Assembly (NCBI RefSeq): GCF_001659605.2
Contig: NC_035177.2
Coordinates: forward strand, 33,868,136 to 33,932,135
DNA length: 64,000 nucleotides
Direction of reading: 5' to 3'
DNA from: Manihot esculenta
Lineage: Eukaryota > Streptophyta > Magnoliopsida > Malpighiales > Euphorbiaceae
The notes under the pieces are model-generated. The model was not told where the DNA came from, ran no database searches, and was given only the letters and a program-made list of their open reading frames with translations. The position numbers were made by a program, and so were the translations under genes. Position 1 is the stretch's first letter. Every line of letters starts with the position of its first letter. Below, in pieces: positions 35,506-47,068 of the stretch.

Positions 35506-37271
35506 TTATAAATATATAAAAAATATATTTAAAAGATTGAGTTGTGCTGTGATTAGTTAAAATGGTAAAAAAAATAAAGTAAGGTGATGGGTGACTACAA
35601 TAACTATTTCGACAATTAAGTTAGTATACCAAAAAATAGAGTTAATATAATGAATTGTTTAGAATTTGAAAAGTATAAGAGAATAGCATACATTTATTTT
35701 TATTATTATTCTTCTTTTATATAGTAAGAAAATAAAAATAAATATAACATTTTTTTATGATGTGATCAACTAACTTGATAAGGGATCCCGCCGGATTAAT
35801 TGATTGAAATCTCATGATTACAGCTATAATGAGAGCATGCTGAATGGTGTCTGCTAACGACTTTATGTCGAGACTTGCTCTATTTAAGGGAGGGTGAGTC
35901 TTCATAATAAGTTGGGTGTCAAGATGTCTAATCTTTTTTTTTTTTGGATGAAATCGTATTTTCACTTATCAAATTTTTGCCATATGACTCTATATCTATT
36001 ACGTAGTGACAATTTTCAGCTTATTTTGAACGATTATTATTGTATAATATATTATATTTATATGTATCACAATTTTTCTTTAAATTACGAAAAATGGAGT
36101 TCACATATAAATAAAAAAGTGTGCATGTATACCAAATACTCTGAAAATCCTCCTCTTAAAATTTACTTCTAACTTCCTGGAAAATTTCTCATGGCTGTCA
36201 GTGTGAGTATTCTTAGTAAATTAATTTTAATCTCAATCCATTAAACAAATAAATTTAATTTTAAAAAGTTTAGGTAGTGTTTACTCCATGCATTTTTCAT
36301 TTTTCTAAAAAAATTCTAATTTTTATTTTATACAAAAAATAAGGAAAACATGAAAAATGCATTGATTTATAAAAATTTACAAATTCAAAAATTTTAAAAA
36401 TATTTTTAACATTCCTAATTAAAAAAATACATCATTTAAAAATATATTCAAAAGCTTAATTGTTTTAGTTTTAATTTTTTACCTTTTATTATTTATTTAT
36501 ATAAATAAATATTTTTAGTAATTATTTAATTTTAATCATAAAAATGTTTTTTTTTTTTGAAATGGAATCACAAAAATGTTATAACATAATTTTTGTTATA
36601 GAACAATTATTGATTTCAATTTAGAAAATAGTTAGAAGATAGAACCATTATTATAAAGAAAAATAATAGAAAACAACTTAAAACTATTTTCTAAACCGTA
36701 GTAAACTAGTTTTCCGTTCTCAATTTGAAAAATTGTCAGACATAAGCACGAAAATTCTGTTTTTCAAATTTTTTAAAAAATATTTAAAAAAAACTACAAC
36801 TTTTTGTAAGTGAACATGTCCTTAATAATTATAAATAAATTATGTCAAGTTATATTCTTAAAATACATAAAAAAAAAATAATTTTCCCAAACTTATAAAA
36901 TAAATCAAATTATTGAAATTTAAACTTAAATTTAGTAAAAAATGTATAAAAATTTATTATTGCAACTAAACACAAAAATAATTCAGATTATTATTTCTTT
37001 CTTCTCTCGTTAGCTAAGAATCAAACTTTAATGTATATTTTAAAATGTTTTTAAAAATTATTACATAAATAATATTCTACACGTGAAACAAATAACAAAA
37101 GTCATAAAAATATGTAACAATAAATTTTAGTTGCATGTAAAATGAGATTTGAACAAAGAAATGATAATAATCTATAATATTAATTTGTTATAATTTTTAT
37201 TATATAGATACTGTATATAAGCAAATTTTATTTCAATATAATTTTAATTTTTTTATTATTATTGATATAAC
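35503..37271. other. AT-rich intergenic DNA with one poly(A) stub
   Basis: About 35745-35930 is less AT-rich, with short open frames on the minus strand that I do not recognise. The rest is AT-rich. The stub at 36535-36580 is listed separately. Confidence 0.4.
36535..36580 (-). mobile_element. Minimal poly(A) retroposition stub with 14-bp TSD (minus strand)
   Basis: ATCATAAAAATGTT (36535-36548) and ATCACAAAAATGTT (36567-36580) match at 13 of 14 bases. They enclose 18 bases that read TCCATTTC followed by A's on the minus strand. Like the stub at 31746 and the SINE at 34564, it ends TTTC-poly(A). Confidence 0.5.
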
Positions 37272-37760
37272 ACTGTAATCGTCCAAAGTAAGTCACCATA
37301 AGATAGAGTCACGTGGCAAGATTCTAATAAACTGATACGCGATCCCACCCATGAAAAGAAAAACTTGGACATCGTAGCACTTGATTTTTCATTAATACCT
37401 CTCCTACATAGGTCGAATTTTCATACAAAGTTACCGTTAATAGGAAAAATCTAGTAAATTCCTATCAATTAGCCTATAATCACGGAACCCCTATTAATTA
37501 ACTGGTACCAACCGAATTTTCAGGAGATGCTATAATTAACTCTATCTTTTTACAGTATAAAAGTTAATGATCGCAGAGACCAATATACACAATTCTTACA
37601 CAACTGCTTTTGAGTTCTAAGCAATTTCTTACATTCGCCATTTTCTTTAGTTTATTGACTTGAGTATCAGAGTGACTGTCGTATATGCCAACTATTTCAC
37701 ATTCTCTTTTTTGTAAGTTGACTAATCGTAGCACATTTTTGTTCAGGCCACATCAACTGA
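37272..37760 (+). repeat. LTR-like remnant, possibly Tat-type gypsy
   Basis: A TATAAAAG box at about 37556 is followed by a leader ending in GACTTGAGTATCAGAGTGACTG (about 37658-37680). That closely resembles the GACTTGAGCGTCGGAGTG signature in LTRs of Tat/Retand-type plant gypsy elements (recalled family knowledge). Possible TG start at about 37275 and CA end near 37754. No internal region is attached. Confidence 0.4.
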
Positions 37761-38199
37761 TATAGTTATATAACTCATAATCTAATCTAAGTATGATTTT
37801 GGAAAGATTTTTTTCCAAATATAATTGAATAAATAATTTTTAATAGTTTAAAGGATCATATTTCATATTATGTAGGCTCTTTAGTAGTATTATTCGTAAA
37901 TATATAGGCATTTATAATTGGTTTAGAATCGAATAGTTTAACAATATTATTACTGGAAATATTGTAAAGAGCATGTTTGGTTTTACCATTACCAAAGAAA
38001 GAGAGAGACTTCAAGTTATGGTGGAGAAAGAACATAAATTAAAGAGAAATGAATTTCTGATCTACTAAAGAGAGGTTATTATTCATATAGTTGACAATAT
38101 ATTTGTTGTATATATAATTAACTAATAGATTATTATGAATAGTTTTTATAAAAGTTCTTGTTAAATTTATGACTTGTAATCTCAATAGGATGCTCTTTT
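37761..38199. other. AT-rich spacer
   Basis: No gene. About 38010-38140 may be a further degenerate relative of the repeat unit that follows. Confidence 0.35.
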
Positions 38200-38765
38200 C
38201 TAATTAGAGTGAGAGATCTATTTCTCACTAAATGGAGATCTAGATAGAGTAGATATCTTATTTGTTTGTTATTACGAAATAAAATGAAATTACTAATTAT
38301 ATTAGTATGGAAGAATCTAACACTATAAAAAAAGGAGTATGGTAGAGAGATTATTTGGCTTTTGTCCAATTAAGAAGAAAGAGTTGTCCATTGTAGAGAG
38401 TGACTTTTGTCCAATATAATGCAGTCCCATAAGGGAGAGAGAGGTTTCGACCTAGAGCAGAGAAGAGATTTATCCATATAATTGAAAATATCATTTGTAA
38501 TGTATAATATAATTATATTAAATATATTGGCTTATTCTTATAAGAAAATGAAATAAATTAACTAATATATTTACTTTGATTAGTTTGTAGGCAGTGATAA
38601 TCTTGGGTGTAACTAAATTACTGGCTAGATAATTAGAGCTTATAATTGATCATTTTATTGAAAATAGTAGAAGATTGATGATTGTAAATGTATACCTATG
38701 TTAGAGAATAAATCAAGTTAAAATTTTGTATTTTGCTTTTCTTATTTATGAGTGATTAACCCAAT
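38200..38765. repeat. Diverged tandem repeat unit 1
   Basis: This unit aligns by eye with 38940-39378 continued at 49409-49570. Shared blocks include GGAG(A)TCTAGATAGAGTA, GCTTTTGTCCAATTAAG, GTCCCAT(A/G)A(G)GGAGAGA and GATxATTTTATTGAAAATA. The function of the unit is unknown. Confidence 0.6.
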
Positions 38766-38939
38766 AAATTTGTATATAACTGAGGTTAGTAATGTTAACT
38801 ATGTCAAGTACAAAACTTAAAATTTTGAAAAGCAAAGATTGAAGTTCAAGCATGAAAATTTGATAATCGAAAATATCCCAAGGTATATTATGGTTGGTGG
38901 ATTTTGAGTTAAGGTAAAAATTGTTAGATTTGTGACACT

Positions 38940-39378
38940 TTTCTAATTATGGTGGAAGGCCTATTCCTCGATAAGTGGAGTCTAGATAGAGTAAGTCTTT
39001 TATCTATGTGTTATACATAAACTGACTGAATGTATTTTTTAATAGATTAGGACTGAAGAGTATAATATTATAAATAATAGTATGATAGAGAGATTACTTA
39101 GCTTTTGTCCAATTAAGGACAATGGTTTTTGTTCATCATGGAAAGTGGCTTTTACTCAATGTAGTGTGGTCCCATGAAGGAGAGAAGAGCTTTGGGCCTA
39201 AAGTTGAGAAGAGTTTTACCTATGCAGTTGAAGACACTCTTTGTGATATATAATGTAGTTAAAATAAAAATATTGGGTTATTGTTACAGGAGAATGATAT
39301 GAACTAACCAATATATTTACTATGAGTAGCTTGTTGTAAGAGATAATTTTGGATATAATTGGATTGATGGATATATAA
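38940..39378. repeat. Diverged tandem repeat unit 2, left part (split by element D)
   Basis: Second copy of the unit at 38200, offset by about 745 bp. It stops at 39378 where element D inserted and continues after 49408. Confidence 0.6.
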
Positions 39379-41712
39379 TGTAATACCCGGCTAGACTCCG
39401 GTATCGGAATTCCTACCGTCCGGTGGAATCTCGGATGTCGGAAGTCTCTAGTAGGGTAGAAACATGTTTTCATAAAATGTTTTAAGGTATTTCATGGTTT
39501 TAAGTATGAAAATTAAATGAGTTTTTGCATGAAAAGTCTTTGGAGGAAAACCCAGGTTCGGCCGCCGAAAGTCAAGTTCGGCCGCCGAACATGCATGCGT
39601 TTTGGAGGCACGTTAGGCCCCCAAAAGCATGAGTGAGGGAAGTCCAGGTTCGGCCGCCGAAACCCAAGTTCGGCCGCCGAACATGGCATGCATGCGGAGG
39701 CACATTCGGCCCCCGAACGTGGCCTGGCCAACCACCTATAAAAGGGTCCCTTAGGTCCGCACGGGCGAGATTTTTCTCCCCCGTTGTCGGCCAAGGTGAG
39801 TCTCCGCCACCCCTCCCTCGATCTTGAGTGTTTTCCTTAGATCTTCCATGATTTTGACAGGTTTTAACTTCTGTTTTGAAGATCTGTGAGTAAAGAGCAA
39901 GTTTTGGGTACTTAGAGGTTCAAAGAGCTCAATCTCTCCATCTCCAAGCTAGGATCGCCTTTCCTCTCGTTTCTTCAAGAGGTAAGCTCGGATCCACCCT
40001 TGTTATGTGTTTTAAACAAGCATTAAGTTGTTTTATGGGTAGAGATGCATGTTTAGGCTTGTTGATGAGTTTGTGGGTTTTGATGTTTTGATGCAATGTA
40101 TGTTGATTTTTGTGTGTTTGAAGTGTTGTAGTTGGGGTATATGCTAGTTTGAGACCCCTAGGTGTAATGTATGATATGTATGCATGTTTTAGAACTAGTT
40201 TATGCATGATTTGAGGTTTTGGGAGGCAAGAGGTTCATTTGAGCCAAGTTTCTGCCCATTTGGGAGAAACCAGGTTCGGCAGCCGAAGGAACTTTCGGCC
40301 GCCGAACCCCCTTGTGGAGGCAGCATTCGGCTGCCGAAGCTTGCCCCCGAAAGGAGACTTTTGTCTCTGTCTGGGACTTTGGCCGCCGAAGGTGCCACCG
40401 AACATGCATGAGTTTCGCCTCTGTCTGGGAGTTTCGGCCGCCGAAAGTGCCGCCGAACCTGCCTGACTTTCGGCTCTGGAGGGACTTTCGGCCGCCGAAC
40501 CTGCCGCCGAAAGTGCCCTGTCCAGCCATTTCTTGCATGTTTTTATGTAGTTGTTTTATGATGTTTTAGGGGGTTTTTGGGGAGTATACTAGAGTTATGT
40601 TTATGTATGTTTGGTCCCTCATTGGAGTCCACCTGTGTAGGTTCGGACCCGAGGAACCGAGGACCCCAGCAGTGAGCCAGCTGCTACAGAGTTTGTCAGA
40701 GCTAGCCAGAGGTGAGTGGAATAAACCTTAAGTTTTAAAATAAATGAAATATGAATTTTGAGCATGATCCATGCATCATGAATGCCATGAGATATAGTAG
40801 GTTGCTTGCATTAGTATTCACGAATATGTTGCATTGCATTTATGATGTTGATGTTGATGTGGATTGGTTATTGGATGATCCTTTAGTCCTCATATGATAT
40901 GACGATGTTATGGCATGAGATGGTATGGAAGTCCAGGTTGTACCCATTCTACGTCCCTGGCACGATGTAAGAGGAAGTCCAGGTTGTACCCATTCTACGT
41001 CCCCGGCACAGTTGGACTGTATGATATGTTATGTTAAGAGAAAGACCGGTTGTACCCATTCTACGTCCCGGCACAGTTGGACTATGTAGAGGACTATTGG
41101 TGACAATACCATCCGAGATGTGATTTGTTGTGATGTGTTGCATTTCATGAAAGCATGAAATTTTAATATATGATTTCACTATTCTGCTCACTGGGCTTTG
41201 TAGCTCACCCCTCTCCCCTAACCCCAGATGTGCAGGTACAGGGTAGACCAGAAGGCTAGTCAGAGTTTTGAAGTATGTTATGTAATAGTTAGATTGTGGA
41301 CATGACAATTGTACTATGATGTAATGTAAGAGATTTCAGTATGTTATGTAATGAGGTATATTGAGGTTATAGATGTGCTTGACCCTATGAGTATTGTAAT
41401 CCCTCTTGATACATGATCTATAGAAATGTTTATTGATGTTTATGTTTAAGCCAACTCATCTCATGTTGTATCGCCCGTTGGGGCATTGATGAGATCCCAC
41501 AGAGGGATCATGATTATGATCATGACTATGTACATGTATGTTCAGGTTGAGTTGGATGTTTAAAAGAAAAGTTTAAATTTTTATGCATGTTGTTGATCAT
41601 GTATGGGATTATACAGGTTTACAGGTTTATGTCAGGCTTGCTACGGGTCCCAGCGGCCTTAAGTCGACCCGGATCCTAGCGCCGGTAGCGGTCCGATTTT
41701 CGGGTCGTTACA
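39379..41712 (+). repeat. 5' LTR of element D
   Basis: TGTAATACCCGG to TCGTTACA. TATA box at 39737-39744, so U3 is about 390 bp and the transcribed part of the LTR is roughly 1.9 kb. Palindrome clusters at 39557-39681 and 40270-40520. CCAGG...CCTGGCAC-type units at about 40930-41080. Confidence 0.96.
39557..39744 (+). promoter_or_regulatory. U3 promoter of element D 5' LTR: two palindrome pairs and TATA
   Basis: TTCGGCCGCCGAA starts at 39557, 39577, 39649 and 39669. TATAAAAG starts at 39737. The nearer pair lies at -88 and -68, and a second pair with the same 20-bp spacing lies at -180 and -160. Each palindrome contains GCCGCC, the core of the GCC box bound by plant ERF-type transcription factors; binding here is inference. 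Confidence 0.65.
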
Positions 41713-41715
41713 GAA

Positions 41716-41727
41716 TGGTATCAGAGC
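41716..41727 (+). other. Primer-binding site of element D, initiator tRNA-Met type
   Basis: TGGTATCAGAGC begins four bases after the 5' LTR. Confidence 0.88.
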
Positions 41728-41982
41728 CCTAGGTTCATATGGTCGAACCTAGAGTGTCGGGCTCATAGATGTTATAGAAGGTCAAGCACAATAGGAAGAT
41801 CATGTCCACTAGGATAGGATGTGGAGTCCTGTCTTGCATGATGATGTGAATTGCCATGACTTTGCGCATGTGCATTAATGATATGCTATGTTATGTGATG
41901 TATGTGATAAGGGTTCATGTGTGCCCACATGAACCATATGATGCTAATGCTTGCTTGATGTGTGCTGTTTTTCAAAAACAGG

Positions 41983-43719
41983 ATGAGGGGAACTCGTCGA
42001 TCTGCACGATTGACTGGAGTGCCACCTGAGGATGAGGGCACGAGCGCCCGTCCTCCCACATTGCCTAGGGCAATGTCTTGTAGAGCCAACAGAGAAAGAG
42101 TGTCAAGGGACCCTAGAAGGTCTTTTGATGCTAGCAGAAGGGGGACTGATAGAGGAGGAAGTTCTTCAGATGTGAGGGAGGTTATGGAAGAGGATCAGAG
42201 GAGGGATGGGAACCTGAATGTGAGCATGGAGGGAGAAGGGACAGGGGAGTCTCAGGGAGGCGTTCAGGCCTCGGGGTATGGTTTTCCACCCCATTATCCA
42301 CCCTTCCCACAGGGTTCAGGGTATCCGATGGGAGGTACATCGGATTACTCCAGCTTTAACCCCTACCCTACCTACATGCCTTATCCACCTTTCTATCCAC
42401 CTTACACACAGTACCCAGCTTATCCACCCTCACCCTTCTATCCAAACCCGGCAAACCCCACCTCGGGGAATGCTGCACCTCCACCTTCACCACCTACAGA
42501 ACCAGCAGCCCCAGTTACTCAACCTCCTAGACCTAGCTCAGCTGATGGGAGCAAGGTAAAGATGACAGATTACCTCAAGCTAGATGCTCCCAAATACAAG
42601 TCAGGGGATGACCCCTTCGAGTATCTGAGAGTGGTGAAGACAATAACTGATGAGCTAGGGGCAAGTGACAGCAGAGCCATTCAGATGGCAGGGTTCACTT
42701 TAAAGTGCAAGAAGGCACGGGAATGGTTCAAGTGTTATGTGGACCCGAGACTAGACGGTATGACATGGGAAGAATTTGCAAATGAGTTCGTTGGATGGGC
42801 TTTTCCAGACAGTTCCAGAGAACTGAAGATGATTGAGTTTGAGCAACTGAGGCAGTCAGAGCATATGGGTGTAGAGGAGTTCACGGATAAATTCTTGGAG
42901 CTATTGCCTTTTTCAGGGCAAGCTCTAGATACAGATATGAAGAAAGCCAAGAGGTATGTTATGAAGCTGCATTCCAGGTACTCCTCGCTGATTCAGTCAG
43001 CTGAGAGAGAAAGTTTCCACACTGTGGTGGATATGGCTCGAAGAATGGAAGCAAGTGCTATAGTTGAGGGGTCAGTGAAGCAGTCAGTGACCCAGTCTTC
43101 AGGGGTTAAGACCCCAGGCAGAGGAGGACCAGGTTTCTCTTCTCAGAGCTCAGGTAAGAAGAGGTGGGATAACACCACCAGGAAGCCGAAGAAGAATAAG
43201 TTTTGGAACAAGTTGAAATCCGGTCTGGGATTTGGCGGTGGCTCGAGCTCAGGCTCAGATGGTACAGAATGCCAGAGATGTGGAAGACCGCACAGGGGAG
43301 TGTGTCGAGCTGGGACTAATACATGTTTCAGATGTGGACAGGAGGGACACATAGCTCGGGAGTGTCCTAGAGCGCCTTTTATGGGCCAGCCCCAGCAGAC
43401 AGCTTCTGGTAGTGTGGCACAGCCAGCAGTTCCAGCCACAACTCAGGGCAGTGGCAGAGGTAGAGGGAGAGGGGCAGCCTCTTCTTCTGGTTCCCGAGGT
43501 GAAGGTCCATCAGCTCCAGCCAGGATCTTCACCATGACTCAGCAGGAGGCTAACACATCCAACACCGTGGTGTCAGGTAATCTCATCATTGGGTGTTCTG
43601 ATGTGTATGCATTAATGGACCCGGGTGCATCTCATTCATTTATTGCTCCGAGAGCCGTTGAGAGGTTGGGTCTGATAGTCTCTGGGTTAGAGTGTCCCCT
43701 TTGGGTCACCCAAGTGTGA
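41983..43719 (+). pseudogene. Gag and protease N-terminal part of element D
   Basis: I chose the ATG at 41983 because MRGTRRSARLTGVPPE is shared with C-nested; upstream in-frame sequence has no ATG. The product of about 578 residues has a Pro/Tyr-rich region, then the gag domain (DPFEYLRVVKTI to WAFPDSSRELK). Next come CQRCGRPHRGVC and the CCHC zinc knuckle CFRCGQEGHIARECP, a Gly/Arg-rich stretch, and the retropepsin start DVYALMDPGASHSFIAPRA with D-P-G at the active site. A 5-bp deletion at about 43708, relative to 5420 and 13530, shifts the frame and ends the ORF. Gag itself appears intact and could assemble particles. Confidence 0.87.
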
Positions 43720-43726
43720 CCCGTCA

Positions 43727-46700
43727 GTGGCAGTGTCAGTCTGCCAGTATAGTCCAGTTTTTGTTGAGGGAAGATGCCTCTCCGCCGACCTTGTGGTTCT
43801 AGATTTGACAGACTTTGACGTCATTCTAGGGATGGATTGGCTATCTACCCATGGTGCTACCTTGGACTGCAGAGACAAGGTAGTCAAGTTCAGAGATCAG
43901 GACGGGTCAGAGGTCGTCTTCAGAGGAGACAAGAGGGGCACACCTAGAGGTCTGATATCAGCACTTCAGGCTCGTAGGTTGCTTAGGAAGGGATGTCAGG
44001 GGTACTTAGCTCATGTGAGAGAGCTAGACAGTCAGGTCAGGGAGCCGGCCTCGGTGCCAGTTGTCAGAGAGTTTCAGGATGTTTTTCCGGATGAGCTTCC
44101 AGGTTTACCACCTGCTAGGGAGATAGAGTTCGAGATAGAGTTGGTGCCTGGAACTAGACCGATCTCTATCCCTCCCTACAGGATGGCCCCAGCCGAGTTA
44201 AAGGAGTTGAAGGAACAGTTGCAAGAGTTGGTAGAAAAAGGCTTCATCTGACCGAGCACTTCACCTTGGGGTGCTCCGGTCTTGTTTGTGAGGAAGAAGG
44301 ATGGATCCCTTAGACTTTGTATCGACTACAGACAGTTGAACAAAGTCACTACCAAGAATAAGTACCCATTGCCAAGGATCGACGATCTATTCGACCAGCT
44401 AGCTGGAGCAGGTTGTTTCTCCAAAATAGATCTGAGATCGGGGTACCATCAGCTAAGGATAAGGGATGAAGATGTGCCAAAGACAGCTTTCAGGACCAGA
44501 TATGGGCATTTTGAGTTCCTTGTAATGCCGTTCGGGTTAACAAACGCCCCTGCAGCATTCATGGATCTCATGAACAGAGTATTTAGTCAGTACCTGGATC
44601 ACTTCGTTATTGTCTTCATAGATGATATCTTGGTGTATTCCAGGAATGCAGAGGAGCATGCCCATCATCTGCGGTTGGTCTTGCAGACTTTGAGGGAACA
44701 TGGCTTGTATGCCAAGTTCTCTAAATGTGAGTTCTGGCTGAGGAGCATTTCGTTCTTGGGGCATGTAGTGTCAGAGAATGGGATAGAGGTAGACCCCAAG
44801 AAGACAGAAACTGTGGCTAACTGGCCTAGACCCACTTCAGTGACAGAGATCAGGAGTTTCTTGGGTTTGGCAGGTTACTACAGGAGGTTCGTTCAGGACT
44901 TCTCGAAAATAGCAGCTCCTCTGACCAGACTAACCAGGAAGAATCAGAAATTTCTGTGGACCGACCAGTGCGAAGAGAGTTTTGAAGAGCTTAAGAAGAG
45001 GTTGACTTCAGCACCAGTTTTAGCTCTGCCATCTAGTGATGAGGACTTTACAGTCTTTTGTGATGCGTCCCGTGTGGGACTGGGTTGTGTACTAATGCAG
45101 AATGAGAGGGTGATCGCTTATGCTTCTAGACAGCTGAAGAAGCATGAGTTGAATTACCCAACACATGACCTGGAGATAGCAGCAGTAATCTTTGCACTCA
45201 AGATGTGGAGACACTACCTCTATGGGGTTAAATGTGAGATCTTTACAGATCATAAAAGCCTGCAGTACATCCTGAGTCAAAGAGATTTGAATTTGAGACA
45301 GAGGAGATGGGTGGAGCTACTGAGTGACTATGATTGCAAGATTCAATATCATCCGAGTAAGGCGAATGTCGTGGCAGACGCCCTAAGCCGGAAGTCACTA
45401 GGCAGTTTATCCCACATATCGGCAGAGAGGAGGCCAGTGGTGAGGGAGTTACACAAGCTTATTGAGGAAGGTCTACAGATGGAGTTGTTTGGTACAGGTG
45501 CCTTGGTGGCCCAGATGAGAGTGGCACCCGTGTTTCTGGAGCAGGTGGCTCAGAAACAGCATGAGGACCCGGAGTTGGTGAAGATTGTCAGGACTGTTCA
45601 GTCAGGTAATGATAGTGAGCTCAGATTCGACAGCAAGGGGATCCTCCGCTATGGGAGCAGACTGTGTGTACCAGATGACATAGGGCTAAAAGGAGACATT
45701 ATGAGAGAGGCTCATAATGCAAGATACAGCGTTCACCCCGGAGCCACCAAGATGTATCAAGATCTGAAGAAGGTTTATTGGTGGCCAGCTATGAAGAAAG
45801 AAGTGGCACAGTTTGTGTCAGCCTGCGAAGTATGTCAGAGGGTGAAGCTGGAACATCAGAAGCCGGCTGGAATGCTTAACCCGCTACCTATTCCAGAATG
45901 GAAATGGGAAAACATAGCTATGGACTTCGTAGTGGGGTTACCGGCGGCGTCCAACAGAGTGGACTCCATATGGGTGATTGTAGACAGACTCACCAAATCT
46001 GCTCACTTCATTCCTGTCAGGAGTGGCTACTCTGTGGACAAGTTGGCGCAGGTATATGTGGATGAGATCGTCAGATTGCATGGGGTTCCTGTTTCGATAG
46101 TGTCAGATAGAGGGCCCCAGTTCACCTCCAGATTTTGGCGGAGTCTGCAGAATGCCATGGGTACTAGGTTGGATTTCAGCACTGCCTTCCACCCCCAGAC
46201 TGATGGACAGTCAGAAAGGACCACCCAGACTATCGAGGATATGCTCAGAATGTGTGTGCTGGACTTTGGCGGTTCTTGGAGGCAGCATCTACCTTTGGTG
46301 GAGTTTGCCTACAACAACAGCCATCATGCTAGCATCGGGATGGCTCCATATGAAGCTTTGTACGGAAGGAAGTGCAGATCACCTGTTTGCTGGGAGGAAG
46401 TTGGAGAAAAGCCCTTGGCAGGGCCTGAGTTAGTAGAGATCACCAGCAGGGTGGTACCCATAATCAGAGAGAGAATCAAGACTACTGCAAGCAGACAGAA
46501 GAGCTATGCAGACGTTCGCAGAAGACAGTTAGAGTTTCAGGAGGGGGATCTGGTATTGCTCAAGGTGTCTCCAATGAAGGGAGTGGTTCGCTTCGGGAAG
46601 AAAGGTAAACTAGCCCCACGATACATCGGACCCTTTGAAATCTTGCAAAAGATCGGGAATGTGTCGTACAAGCTGGACTTACCTGCTTCAATGGAAAGAA

Positions 46701-46957
46701 TCCATCCGGTTTTCCATGTTTCAATGTTGAGGAAGTTTGTGTCAGATCCAAGCAAGGTTCTTAGTGAGCCTGATGTGGAGGTCCAAGAGGATCTCACCTA
46801 TGTTGAACAGCCAGTTCGGATCATAGACACCCAGATCAGAAAGTTAAGAAACAAGGAAATCCCGATGGTGAAAGTCCTATGGAACCACCACAATTTGGAG
46901 GAATGCATCTGGGAGACACGGGAGTCCATGCTCCAACAATACCCTTATCTTTTCTGA
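43727..46957 (+). pseudogene. Pol of element D: protease end, RT, RNase H, integrase, chromodomain
   Basis: One frame covers the rest of Pol to TGA at 46955-46957 with a single nonsense codon (TGA at 44249-44251, where relatives have Arg). Downstream, 891 codons are open. Domains: RT ([28 protein letters not shown] at about 44614-44643), RNase H ([29 protein letters not shown]), integrase zinc region ([20 protein letters not shown]), and the DDE core ([26 protein letters not shown]). The tail [19 protein letters not shown] is the chromodomain thought to direct integration to silent chromatin. Catalytic residues are present throughout. Only the protease frameshift and the stop block full Gag-Pol. 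Confidence 0.92.
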
Positions 46958-47054
46958 GGTTAGTTCCCTGTGAGTTTTATGTGCTATGTATGTATGTTAT
47001 ATTTTATGCCATGCTATGTGTGCTAGTTGAGGTACATTCGGGGACGAATGTTCT

Positions 47055-47068
47055 TAAGGGGGGGAGAA
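47055..47068 (+). other. Polypurine tract of element D
   Basis: AAGGGGGGGGAGAA precedes the 3' LTR start at 47069. Confidence 0.82.

Noticed and set aside
35717..36172. Overlapping ORFs on both strands at about 35.7-36.2 kb
   Set aside because: No recognisable domain, AT-rich composition and no start context. Kept only as unrecognised intergenic DNA.
39557..39681. Regularly spaced GC-rich palindromes resembling a CRISPR array
   Set aside because: Plant retrotransposon LTR context, repeats of only 13 bp with 7-bp or irregular spacing, and no unique spacers of constant length.
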